Of a DNA stretch of 64,000 nucleotides, positions 1 through 7,943 are shown piece after piece (position 1 is the first letter of the stretch; each line of letters begins with the position of its first letter). The position numbers and the translations under genes were made by a program. The notes under the pieces are model-generated. The model saw only the letters and a list, made by a program, of their open reading frames with translations. It was not told the origin of the DNA and searched no databases. Location of the stretch: NCBI RefSeq assembly GCF_010500925.1, contig NZ_QVMG01000008.1:97091-161090 (forward strand). Direction: 5' to 3'. This DNA comes from Parabacteroides sp. 52. Its GTDB lineage: Bacteria; Bacteroidota; Bacteroidia; Bacteroidales; Tannerellaceae.

Positions 1-930
1 TACGATCTGTTGGTGTCGGCGAAAGGCACACCCGCGGAGGATATGGTTGCAGCCGTTGAAGCTTCTTATGCAGAAGGGGTGACAGATGAGTTCATTAAAC
101 CGATCGTACATACCGAAAACGGCAAGCCGGTAGCCACGATCGAAGAGGGTGATGTTGTCATTTTCTTCAATTACCGTAACGACCGTGCCAAAGAACTGAC
201 AGTTGTCCTGACGCAACAGGATATGCCGGAAGCAGGCATGCAAACGATACCTAACTTGCAATATTTCACAATGACCCCTTATGATGCCAGCTTTACAGGC
301 CTCCACATCTTATTCGATAAAGAAAATGTGAATAATACATTGGGAGAATACCTGGCATATTCCGGTAAAAAACAATTGCACATTGCCGAAACGGAAAAAT
401 ATGCACACGTGACTTTCTTCTTTAATGGGGGACTTGAAACACCGTTTACCGGAGAAGACCGTATCCTTGTACCTTCCCCGAAGGTAGCTACATACGACCT
501 GAAGCCGGAGATGAGTGCTTTTGAAGTGAAAGATCAGTTGGTGGACGCAATTAATAAGAAAGAATATGACTTCATCGTATGTAACTATGCCAATGGAGAC
601 ATGGTAGGACATACCGGTGTTTACGCAGCCATAGAAAAAGCGGTGGAGACAATCGATGCCTGTCTGCACGACACAGTAGAAGCCGCTAAGGCCAATGATT
701 ACGAAGTGATAATCATTGCCGATCATGGAAATGCAGACCGTGCACTTAACGAAGACGGATCTCCCAATACGGCCCATTCCCTGAACCCGGTGCCTTTTGT
801 TTATGTAACCGAAAACAAACAGGCCAAAGTGGAGAATGGTATATTAGCCGATGTGGCTCCTTCGGTATTGCATATCCTGGGATTGGAACAGCCGAAAGAG
901 ATGACTGGCAAGTCACTTATCAATGATTAA
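1..930 (+). CDS. gpmI: 2,3-bisphosphoglycerate-independent phosphoglycerate mutase, 3' part
   Basis: The enzyme interconverts 3- and 2-phosphoglycerate in glycolysis using two metal ions and a phosphoserine. The reading frame is open from base 1 (YDLLVSAKG), so the 5' end lies outside the window and about 309 C-terminal residues of a roughly 500-residue protein are present. Visible landmarks are [10 protein letters not shown] in the substrate-binding domain, then the metal-binding motifs of the phosphatase domain: [12 protein letters not shown] (Asp and His ligands), ADHGNAD (Asp-His) and [10 protein letters not shown] (His). These are diagnostic of GpmI and of the alkaline-phosphatase superfamily. 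The missing N-terminal part should contain the catalytic serine. Confidence 0.96.
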   Translation, partial: YDLLVSAKGTPAEDMVAAVEASYAEGVTDEFIKPIVHTENGKPVATIEEGDVVIFFNYRNDRAKELTVVLTQQDMPEAGMQTIPNLQYFTMTPYDASFTGLHILFDKENVNNTLGEYLAYSGKKQLHIAETEKYAHVTFFFNGGLETPFTGEDRILVPSPKVATYDLKPEMSAFEVKDQLVDAINKKEYDFIVCNYANGDMVGHTGVYAAIEKAVETIDACLHDTVEAAKANDYEVIIIADHGNADRALNEDGSPNTAHSLNPVPFVYVTENKQAKVENGILADVAPSVLHILGLEQPKEMTGKSLIND

Positions 931-1003
931 GTACGGAGAGATCAGGTATAACAATCGTTGAAACAAACTCTTTCTAATAGATATCCTAATTAATACTTGA
1001 ACA

Positions 1004-1582
1004 ATGATCCAGATTGATGATACATTAATAAGTTTTGACCTGATTGAACGACACTTCCTCTGTGATTTGTCTCAATGCAAAGGGGCTTGTTGTGTAGAAG
1101 GTGATTCCGGTGCTCCGTTGGAACAAAAAGAACTACCCATACTCAAACGTATATTACCTGCCGTATGGGATGATCTTTCTCCCGAGGCACAGGAGATAAT
1201 CCAAAAACAGGGAGTTGCCTATATCGATGAGGAAGGGGATACGGTTACTTCTATCGTTCACGGGAAAGACTGTGTTTTTACCTATTATGATGGAGATAAT
1301 ACTTGTAAATGCGCTATCGAAAAGGCTTACCGGGAAGGACGGATTGATTTTTACAAACCGATCTCCTGCCACCTTTATCCGGTGCGTGTGAAACAGTATC
1401 AGACCTTTAAGGCCGTGAACCTGGATCGTTGGAATATTTGTAAAGTGGCAGAAGTCTTGGGAAAGAAAGAAGGACTTCTTGCTTACCATTTTTTGAAAGA
1501 GCCGCTTGTCCGTAAGTTCGGGCAGGATTGGTATGATCAATTGCTCTTGTATGCCGACGAATGGAAGAAGCAAAAAGCGTAA
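1004..1582 (+). CDS. DUF3109 family cysteine-rich protein
   Basis: A 192-residue soluble protein of the DUF3109 family, related to the YkgJ-type CxxCxxCC proteins thought to bind zinc or an Fe-S cluster. Cysteines cluster in CDLSQCKGACCVEGDSG near residues 20-37, in KDCVFTYYDGDNTCKCA near 88-105, and in PISCHLYPVR near 120. No signal peptide is seen. It follows gpmI by 73 bp on the same strand and ends before a strong terminator, so it may be the last gene of that transcript. The family is widespread in Bacteroidota but its function is unknown, so no reaction is claimed. Confidence 0.85.
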   Translation: MIQIDDTLISFDLIERHFLCDLSQCKGACCVEGDSGAPLEQKELPILKRILPAVWDDLSPEAQEIIQKQGVAYIDEEGDTVTSIVHGKDCVFTYYDGDNTCKCAIEKAYREGRIDFYKPISCHLYPVRVKQYQTFKAVNLDRWNICKVAEVLGKKEGLLAYHFLKEPLVRKFGQDWYDQLLLYADEWKKQKA

Positions 1583-1598
1583 TTCCTTTTCATAAACG

Positions 1599-1632
1599 AA
1601 GGGGCTGTCTCCGTAAGAGGCAGCCCCTTTCT
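1599..1632 (+). terminator. Rho-independent terminator
   Basis: A GC-rich stem pairs AAGGGGCTG (1599-1607) with CAGCCCCTT (1621-1629) and is followed by a short T-rich tract. It lies 17 bp after the DUF3109 stop codon and probably ends the gpmI-DUF3109 transcript. Confidence 0.8.
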
Positions 1633-1830
1633 CTGAATTAAAGTTTGGGCTAAACTAAGGTTTTATATAATTCAAGTTTTATCTGATAAACAAAAACCAC
1701 GCCTACATACGATCCTTCAACATATGAGGCATACGTATATATAACACTTAAGATCGAAAAAGGTTTGCCGCACCTTTGTTTTTTCCTCCGTATATTTCCT
1801 CTGATCCCTTCCGATTCACAGATAATTGCC

Positions 1831-1838
1831 TACTTTTG
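1831..1838 (+). promoter_or_regulatory. Bacteroidota -7 promoter box
   Basis: TACTTTTG matches the TAnnTTTG -7 consensus of Bacteroidota sigma-ABfr promoters and sits 28 bp upstream of the Smr-domain gene. No clear -33 TTTG is seen. Confidence 0.5.
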
Positions 1839-1866
1839 TAAAGGAAATAACACAAAAAATAAATAG

Positions 1867-2928
1867 ATGAACATCCAAATAGGAGATAAGGTACGCTTCT
1901 TGAATTCAGTAGGAGGAGGTACCGTTACGCGATTCAAAGGCAAAGATCAGGTATTGATTGAAGATGAAGACGGCTTCGAGGTGCCGGCACTTATCCGGGA
2001 GTGTGTCGTTGTCAATGAAACGAATATGCAGGTACATACTACCCTTAAACCTCAGATACAGCCTCAGCAAGTCCCAGTCGTTGTTCCTGCCAAACAGGAA
2101 ACGGATGCATTGCCTCTGATAGAAACCCCGGAGGGTGAACGATTGAATATCTACCTGGCTTACCTGCCACTCGATCCCAAGGCTATGCAACAGAGTGCTT
2201 ACGAAGCCTATTTTATTAATGACAGCAATTACTATCTGTTTTTCAACTATATGAACCGGCAACACAACAGCTGGTATAGCCGTTTCAATGGCATAATCGA
2301 ACCAAATACCCGCATTTTCCTGGAAGAATTCGGGAAAGAAGACTTGAACGATCTGGAACGGATTTGTGTGCAATTCGTTGCTTTCAAGAAAGACAAACCT
2401 TATGCGTTGAAAAATGCCATCTCTGTTGAATTGCGTTTGGATACGGTGAAGTTTTATAAGATACATTGTTTCACGGAAAATGATTTCTTTGAAGAAGATG
2501 CCCTGGTATACCCGGTGGTTCGAAATGACTTGCCGGAAAGAGAATTACTCGTCTCTGCCACCGAATTGCAAGAGGCGTTGCAACAGAAAGCACGTATCGA
2601 CCGTCGGGCACCGCAACCGACTGCAAATAAAAAGAAACCCGCTTCCACTGTGATAGAGATCGATTTGCATATACAGGAGTTATTGGACGATACTTCCGGC
2701 ATGAGTAATGCGGATATACTGACTTATCAACTCGATAAATTCCATGAAATATTGGCGGATCATGCTGGTAAAAAAGGACAAAAGATCGTCTTTATTCATG
2801 GAAAAGGAGACGGGGTATTGCGTAATGCTATCGAGAAAGAACTAAAAACCAGGTATAAGAGTTATTATTTTCAGGATGCCTCCTTCCGGGAATATGGCTT
2901 TGGAGCCACGATGGTGACGATCAAATAA
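1867..2928 (+). CDS. DUF2027/Smr-domain protein
   Basis: A 353-residue protein with three parts. Residues 1-60 form a small beta domain (IGDKVRFLNSVGGGTV) of Tudor/KOW appearance. Residues about 75-235 form a middle domain typical of DUF2027. A C-terminal Smr domain (about 265-353) carries IDLHIQELL and FIHGKGDGVLR, matching the DLH and HGxGxG signatures of MutS2-type Smr domains, which bind or cut branched nucleic acids or act on RNA. There is no MutS ATPase domain. It starts a tight cluster with the CYTH gene (10 bp away) and the S46 peptidase gene. The family is recognised, but the nuclease activity of this member is inferred. Confidence 0.85.
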   Translation: MNIQIGDKVRFLNSVGGGTVTRFKGKDQVLIEDEDGFEVPALIRECVVVNETNMQVHTTLKPQIQPQQVPVVVPAKQETDALPLIETPEGERLNIYLAYLPLDPKAMQQSAYEAYFINDSNYYLFFNYMNRQHNSWYSRFNGIIEPNTRIFLEEFGKEDLNDLERICVQFVAFKKDKPYALKNAISVELRLDTVKFYKIHCFTENDFFEEDALVYPVVRNDLPERELLVSATELQEALQQKARIDRRAPQPTANKKKPASTVIEIDLHIQELLDDTSGMSNADILTYQLDKFHEILADHAGKKGQKIVFIHGKGDGVLRNAIEKELKTRYKSYYFQDASFREYGFGATMVTIK

Positions 2929-2938
2929 GAGAATACCG

Positions 2939-3412
2939 ATGGCAACAGAAATCGAACGCAAATACCTGGTGAAAGGGGATTTCCAGCAAGATGTTGTCGG
3001 TTCCCAACGCCTGGTGCAAGGTTATATATGTTCGCAGTCCGGACGCACCGTCCGGGTTCGCATAGCCGGAAAAAAAGGCTTTCTCACGATCAAAGGAGCC
3101 TCCGATGCGAAAGGGTTGAGCCGGTATGAGTTTGAGAAAGAGATATCCCTTTCGGAAGCCGAAGAACTATTCAAACTTTGTGAACCCGGTACCATCGAGA
3201 AGGTACGCCACCGGGTCGTTTACGATAACCATACCTGGGAAATAGATGTTTTCCAAGGGGAGAATACCGGCCTTGTACTTGCAGAGATCGAGTTGTCCGA
3301 CGAAGAAGAAAGCTTCCAACTGCCCGCCTGGGTCGATCGCGAAGTAACGGGCGACAGACGCTACTATAATTCCATGTTGAAAGAAAACCCCTATAGTTTG
3401 TGGAATAAATAA
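2939..3412 (+). CDS. CYTH-domain protein (triphosphate tunnel family)
   Basis: A 157-residue single CYTH domain. It begins with EIERKYLV, the ExExK signature that binds metal and triphosphate, followed by alternating charged strands (RVRIAGKKGFLTIKG, YEFEKEIS, WEIDVFQGENTGLVLAEIEL) that would line the beta-tunnel, and ends with TGDRRYYNSML. CYTH proteins act as adenylate cyclases, thiamine-triphosphatases or inorganic triphosphatases. Stand-alone bacterial forms of this length are most often tripolyphosphatases, but the substrate cannot be told from sequence. It lies 10 bp after the Smr gene and 22 bp before the S46 peptidase gene, so all three are probably co-transcribed. Confidence 0.88.
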   Translation: MATEIERKYLVKGDFQQDVVGSQRLVQGYICSQSGRTVRVRIAGKKGFLTIKGASDAKGLSRYEFEKEISLSEAEELFKLCEPGTIEKVRHRVVYDNHTWEIDVFQGENTGLVLAEIELSDEEESFQLPAWVDREVTGDRRYYNSMLKENPYSLWNK

Positions 3413-3434
3413 CACTAAATAAATAGAAAACGCC

Positions 3435-5594
3435 ATGAAGAAAATTATCTGGCTGTTGTTGACAGCCCTTATTTCCTTTCCTGTTATTGCCGACGAAGGC
3501 ATGTGGTTGCTTCCCCTTTTGCGTCAGCAGAAGTTTACTGATATGCAAAGATTGGGATTGAAGTTGGAAGACTACGACATTTATAATCCCGATTCCTCTT
3601 CCCTGAAAGATGCAGTGGTGATATTCGGAGGAGGATGTACGGGGGAGATTGTATCGCCTGACGGTCTGTTGTTGACCAATCATCATTGCGGATACAGTCA
3701 GATACAACAACATAGCACGGTGGAACACGACTACCTGACCGATGGTTTCTGGGCCGGCTCCCGGGAGAAAGAACTGCCCAATCCGGGATTGACCGTCACC
3801 TTTATTGACGCTATGGAAGATGTGACTGCTTATGTATTGGCAGAGTTGGCCAAAGATACTGTTCCAAACAGCATGAATTTCCTGTCGCCTCGTTATTTAA
3901 ACAACCTGGCCAAAGCAAAGGTGGGGGAAAGTTTCTTGCAGAATAATCCGGGTACCGAAGTAGAGATCCGACCCTTTTACGGAGGGAATCAATATTATAT
4001 GTTTACCAAGAAAATCTATTCGGATATTCGCCTTGTCGGTGCTCCCCCTTCGTCAATCGGTAAATTCGGAGCCGATACGGATAACTGGATGTGGCCACGC
4101 CATACGGGAGACTTCTCTGTTTTCCGTGTCTATGCAGATGCGAATGGGAATCCGGCTCCTTATGCTGAGACGAATCTCCCCTTACGTCCCAAACGTTGGT
4201 TGCAGATATCCCTCAAAGGGGTGCAAGCCAACGATTATGCGATGATGATGGGATTCCCGGGACGTACCAATAAATATTATACTTCCTGGGAGGTGGCCGA
4301 GCGGAGAGATATTGATAATACCGTCCGCATCGATATGCGGGAGTTGCGTCAACAGGCTATGTTGGAAGAGATGTTGAAAGACCCCACTGTACGTATCCAG
4401 TATGCCAGTAAATATGCCGGTTCAACCAATGCCTATAAAAATGCGATCGGGGCCAGCTGGGCTATCAATAAACGCAACTTCGAACAGGTAAAAAAAACGG
4501 AGCAAGACCGACTTATCGCTTGGTCTACACAGTATAACAAACCGGAATATATCGAAGCCTTACAGCAATTGCAGCAGATCGTGCGTGACAGGAAAGACCT
4601 TCGTTACCGCCTTTGGATGTTGGATGAGGGCATTATGCGCAGCATTGAATTTGTTCGTATACCCACCGATACCCAACCCTTGAGTGATGCGTTAAAAGGA
4701 AAAGACAAAAAAGAACGGCAGGCACAGATCGATCTATGGGAGGTGGCTTATCAGCGTTTTGCCAATAAAGACTATGCCCCCCGGGTGGATCGGAAGATCG
4801 CTAAGATCATGCTGAAAGAATACCGCCGATTGATACCCGCTCAGTCTCAACCCGCCTACTTTGCTGAGATAGATACAAAATACAAAGGAGACGTAGATAA
4901 GTTTATAGATAACCTCTTCGATAAGTCCCTTTTTGGCAGTACGGAGAATTTCCATCGTTTCCTTTCCCGCCCTACCGTCAAAGCCTTGCAGGAAGATCCG
5001 ATGATCCGGTTCGTTCAGTCGGTTCAGGACGAACGCAAAGCCTTGGCAGCTGCCTTGGAGAAGTTCGAAACCGACTTTGCCCTGGCTCATCGCATGTATG
5101 TAAAAGGCTTGTTGGAGATGGATAAAGAACAGATGAACTTCCCGGATGCCAACTTTACACTCCGTCTGACCTATGGCCAGGTCAAGGGTTACAGCCCGCG
5201 CGACTGTGATTATTATGGCCATCAGACGACATTGGAAGGGGTTATGGAGAAAGAAGATCCGACCAACTGGGAGTTTGTTGTGCCCTCCAAGCTCAAAGAA
5301 TTATATACTGCCAAAGACTATGGTCGTTATCAATTGCCGGAAGGAAAAATGCCGGTGGCCTTTGCGGCAACCACCCACTCCACGGGAGGTAATTCCGGTA
5401 GTCCGGTATTTAACGCAGATGGGCAACTGATCGGTATCAACTTCGACCGCAACTGGGAAGGTGTTGGTGGCGATATTCAGTATCTTCCCGACTATCAACG
5501 CAGTATCATCGTGGATATCCGTTATGTGCTCTTTATCATGGATAAATATGCCGGCGCCGGTTATCTCTTGGATGAAATGGATTTGGTAGAGTAG
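3435..5594 (+). CDS. S46 family dipeptidyl-peptidase, DPP11-like
   Basis: A 719-residue exported serine peptidase that removes dipeptides from peptide N-termini in the periplasm, typical of amino-acid-using Bacteroidales. A signal peptide covers residues 1-19. The triad is visible: His in TNHHCG (81-86), Asp in the GADTDNWMWPRHTGDF region, and Ser654 in GGNSGSPV. Arg672 lies 18 residues after that serine, in INFDRNWEG. Porphyromonas DPP11 has an arginine at the equivalent place (Arg673) that selects Asp/Glu at P1, whereas DPP7 has glycine. This copy therefore looks DPP11-like, an inference from one residue. Length matches the family. It follows the CYTH gene by 22 bp. Confidence 0.93.
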   Translation: MKKIIWLLLTALISFPVIADEGMWLLPLLRQQKFTDMQRLGLKLEDYDIYNPDSSSLKDAVVIFGGGCTGEIVSPDGLLLTNHHCGYSQIQQHSTVEHDYLTDGFWAGSREKELPNPGLTVTFIDAMEDVTAYVLAELAKDTVPNSMNFLSPRYLNNLAKAKVGESFLQNNPGTEVEIRPFYGGNQYYMFTKKIYSDIRLVGAPPSSIGKFGADTDNWMWPRHTGDFSVFRVYADANGNPAPYAETNLPLRPKRWLQISLKGVQANDYAMMMGFPGRTNKYYTSWEVAERRDIDNTVRIDMRELRQQAMLEEMLKDPTVRIQYASKYAGSTNAYKNAIGASWAINKRNFEQVKKTEQDRLIAWSTQYNKPEYIEALQQLQQIVRDRKDLRYRLWMLDEGIMRSIEFVRIPTDTQPLSDALKGKDKKERQAQIDLWEVAYQRFANKDYAPRVDRKIAKIMLKEYRRLIPAQSQPAYFAEIDTKYKGDVDKFIDNLFDKSLFGSTENFHRFLSRPTVKALQEDPMIRFVQSVQDERKALAAALEKFETDFALAHRMYVKGLLEMDKEQMNFPDANFTLRLTYGQVKGYSPRDCDYYGHQTTLEGVMEKEDPTNWEFVVPSKLKELYTAKDYGRYQLPEGKMPVAFAATTHSTGGNSGSPVFNADGQLIGINFDRNWEGVGGDIQYLPDYQRSIIVDIRYVLFIMDKYAGAGYLLDEMDLVE

Positions 5595-5702
5595 AGGAGA
5601 GAGAATTGAAAATGGAAAATGGAGAATGGAAAATTATTTGAAGAGGAGTTAACTAACGATTCATGATTAACGTTTAACAATTAATAATTAACAATTAAAG
5701 AG

Positions 5703-5800
5703 TTCACCCCTTTCAGGGCTGGTAGTAAGGGGATTGTCTCGCAACCGTGGGATGCAATCCCACGGTTATTCACCTGAAACCCCTTCAGGATTTCCTTCTT
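5703..5800. repeat. REP-like palindromic element
   Basis: A perfect 11-bp stem with a 3-base loop (AACCGTGGGAT/ATCCCACGGTT, 5743-5767) is bracketed by CACCCCTTTCAGGG on the left and CACCTGAAACCCCTTCAGG on the right. Similar hairpin-plus-CCCCTTCAGG arrangements occur as dispersed intergenic repeats in Bacteroidales genomes, some next to REP-associated transposases. No transposase gene is nearby. The element class is inferred. Confidence 0.5.
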
Positions 5801-5851
5801 TTTTTTATTATATATACTGTTGTATTATATTCTAACATAGGGTTTTTTGTT

Positions 5852-5939
5852 GCTGATGGGCATCGGCAATATTGACGATGCCCATCAGCAATATTGTCGA
5901 ACGTGATCAGCAATATTGCTGATGCCCATCGGCAATAGA
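5852..5939. repeat. 22-bp palindromic tandem repeat, four units (copy A)
   Basis: Four head-to-tail 22-bp units start at 5852, 5874, 5896 and 5918. Each has a GATGCCCATC-type core followed by GCAATATT. The ideal unit is the palindrome GCCGATGCGCATCGGC followed by the palindrome AATATT. Unit 3 is the most diverged. The same family, also with four units, recurs at 40380-40467. There are no spacers, so this is not a CRISPR array. Confidence 0.85.
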
Positions 5940-5973
5940 TTATACCTCCCCTTGGGGGACGGTTGGTGGGGCT

Positions 5974-6753
5974 TTATTTCAATATGCCAAAGTGTTGCAA
6001 AGCCTTGTGTATGCCATCATCGTCAACCGATGAGGTCACGTAGTCGGCTGCTTCTTTTACGTCTTCGGCAGCATTACCCATGGCTACTCCCAGTCCTACA
6101 TGGCGAAGCATTTCGATGTCGTTGCCTCCATCTCCAAAAGCCATGGCTTCTTCCAGGGTGAAACCGTAGTGAGCGAGTATCTTATCAATGCCAACGCCTT
6201 TGTTGCTTCCTTTGGGCACAACGTCAGAGAAAAGCGGATTCCAACGGGTGGATTCGCAATGCGGGAGAACAGATAGGATGTGTTCTTCCTGCTCTTCGGT
6301 AAAAAAGGCAATCAATTGATAGGTTTTATTATATACTATTTCCCGAAGAGGGCGTAGGGGAGGTGCGGGGAAGTTCAGTAGGGTAAATATCTGATCTACG
6401 GCAGCATTCTTATAGTTCATATAGATCTCCTCTTCTTGCACAACGGCGCAGGGAAAATCCTCCACCGTCTCCTGGTAGTGAGATAGGGCTATAATATCTT
6501 CCTGTGGAATACTATGTGTATAAATCACCTTCTCTTTCCCGATAGTACAATAGCCTCCGTTTAAAGTAATATAACCATCAAAAGTGAGTGTCCCGATATT
6601 GTTAATGCTTCCCAGGCGACGGCCTGTGGCAATAAAGACTTTGATGCCTTGAGCTTTTAACTGATTGATACTGTCTATTGTGGACTGAGGGATCTGATGC
6701 GTTTGGAAACTGACGAGTGTACCGTCAATATCAAAGAAAACCGCTTTAATCAT
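5974..6753 (-). CDS. Cof-type HAD-IIB family phosphatase
   Basis: A 259-residue cytoplasmic phosphatase of the haloacid dehalogenase superfamily. Motif I is FFDIDGTLV (residues 7-15, nucleophile Asp), motif II is IATGRR, and motif IV is FGDGGNDIEML near residue 207. A IIB-type cap lies between motifs II and III. Such enzymes dephosphorylate sugar phosphates, phosphorylated vitamins or similar small molecules, and the substrate cannot be read from sequence. It is convergent with the S46 peptidase and divergent from the aldo/keto reductase, and appears to be a single-gene unit. Confidence 0.92.
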   Translation of the reverse strand: MIKAVFFDIDGTLVSFQTHQIPQSTIDSINQLKAQGIKVFIATGRRLGSINNIGTLTFDGYITLNGGYCTIGKEKVIYTHSIPQEDIIALSHYQETVEDFPCAVVQEEEIYMNYKNAAVDQIFTLLNFPAPPLRPLREIVYNKTYQLIAFFTEEQEEHILSVLPHCESTRWNPLFSDVVPKGSNKGVGIDKILAHYGFTLEEAMAFGDGGNDIEMLRHVGLGVAMGNAAEDVKEAADYVTSSVDDDGIHKALQHFGILK

Positions 6754-6848
6754 ACGAATCTTTTTACTTATACCTTAACTCCGGCAAAGTTACGGTTTAT
6801 AATCTAATAAAAAGAACAAAATCCATCTACCGAACGTGTATTATGTAT

Positions 6849-6856
6849 TATCTTTG
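6849..6856 (+). promoter_or_regulatory. Bacteroidota -7 promoter box
   Basis: TATCTTTG fits the TAnnTTTG consensus, 28 bp upstream of the aldo/keto reductase start. Confidence 0.55.
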
Positions 6857-6884
6857 TAGGGAAGCAATGTGAAAATCAAGGAAT

Positions 6885-7883
6885 ATGGAAATCTATCAAG
6901 CGAATGAAAACCGTTATACGGATAAAACATACCGCCGATGTGGAAGAAGTGGTGTCTTATTGCCCTCTCTTTCCTTGGGGTTATGGCATAATTTCGGTAG
7001 TGTGGATGTATTTGAACACTTTATCAAGATCGCTTATGCTGCTTTTGATAACGGGGTAACCCATTTTGATTTGGCAAACAACTATGGGCCTGTTTATGGT
7101 TCGGCTGAGGAAAACTTCGGGCGTATACTCCGAAAAGGGCTTGGTCGATACCGGGATGAATTATTTATCTCCACGAAGGCCGGATATGATATGTGGCCGG
7201 GACCCTATGGCAATTGGGGAAGCCGTAAATACTTAATGGCCAGTTTAGACCAGAGCCTGAAGCGTATGGGCTTGGATTATGTGGATATCTTTTATTCGCA
7301 TCGTCCGGATCCGGAGACCCCTATAGAAGAGACAATGAGAGCCTTGGCCGATATGGTGCGACAGGGAAAAGCTTTGTATGTCGGCATATCCAATTACAAT
7401 GCCCGGCAGACCCGCGAGGCATTGGCTCTCTTGAAGGAAGAGCGGGTTCCTTGTTTATTGCATCAGGCGCGCTATTCGATGTTTGACCGGTGGACCGAAC
7501 CGGAATTGCTTCCCCTCCTGGCAGAAGAAGGAGTCGGCTTGGTTGCATTTTCTCCTTTGGCACAAGGGCTGTTGACGGATAAATACCTACATGGTATTCC
7601 GGTAGATTCAAGGGCTGCCAAGTCAACCGGACATTTGCAACGTTCCCAGGTAAGCCCGGAAGTTATAGAGAAAGTAAAGCAGTTGCATGTCCTTGCCCAG
7701 CAACGGGGGCAGACCTTAGCCGAGATGGCCTTGGCTTGGTTGTTAAAGGATGAGCGGGTGACAAGCCTGATTATCGGTGTCCGTTCGGTAGAGCAATTGA
7801 TGGATAACCTGCATGCCTTGCATAATCTCTCTTTTACATCCGAGGAATTACAATCGATAGAAACCATACTCTCTACCCCTTGA
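6885..7883 (+). CDS. Aldo/keto reductase (YghZ/MgrA-like)
   Basis: A 332-residue NADPH-dependent reductase with a TIM-barrel fold. The catalytic tetrad is visible: Asp and Tyr in THFDLANNYG, Lys in ISTKAGYDMWPGPYG, and His in DIFYSHRPDPETP. VGISNYNA and the C-terminal LIIGVRSVEQL segment for cofactor binding follow. The GPYGNWGS loop and the length match the YghZ/Gpr/MgrA group, whose E. coli member reduces methylglyoxal and other aldehydes. Detoxification of reactive aldehydes is the likely role but is inferred. It has its own promoter box and is followed by an AT-rich 9-mer run. Confidence 0.92.
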   Translation: MEIYQANENRYTDKTYRRCGRSGVLLPSLSLGLWHNFGSVDVFEHFIKIAYAAFDNGVTHFDLANNYGPVYGSAEENFGRILRKGLGRYRDELFISTKAGYDMWPGPYGNWGSRKYLMASLDQSLKRMGLDYVDIFYSHRPDPETPIEETMRALADMVRQGKALYVGISNYNARQTREALALLKEERVPCLLHQARYSMFDRWTEPELLPLLAEEGVGLVAFSPLAQGLLTDKYLHGIPVDSRAAKSTGHLQRSQVSPEVIEKVKQLHVLAQQRGQTLAEMALAWLLKDERVTSLIIGVRSVEQLMDNLHALHNLSFTSEELQSIETILSTP

Positions 7884-7892
7884 TTCTTTTTT

Positions 7893-7936
7893 ACACTTTT
7901 AATTTTCAATTTTCAACTTTCAATTTTCAATTTTAA
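7893..7936. repeat. TTTTCAATT short-period repeat
   Basis: About five imperfect copies of a TTTTCAATT/TTTCAACTT word lie between the aldo/keto reductase and nuclease genes. A diverged run in the opposite orientation lies at about 5615-5637. Such AT-rich 9-mer runs are common intergenic minisatellites in Bacteroidales. No function is assigned. Confidence 0.6.
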
Positions 7937-7943
7937 AAACTCT

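Larger units (their letters stand above)
5595..5973. other. Intergenic region rich in repeats
   Basis: This gap between the convergent S46 peptidase and HAD genes has no credible gene. It contains a degenerate AT-rich 9-mer run (about 5615-5637, GAAAATGGAAAATGGAG style), an AT-rich stretch with repeated TTAACAATTAA words (5665-5698), a REP-like hairpin element (5703-5800) and a four-unit 22-bp palindromic tandem repeat (5852-5939). The last two are listed separately. Confidence 0.7.

Noticed and set aside
5852..5939. CRISPR array
   Set aside because: The 22-bp units abut directly with no unique spacers, and no cas genes are nearby. The same applies to copy B at 40380-40467.
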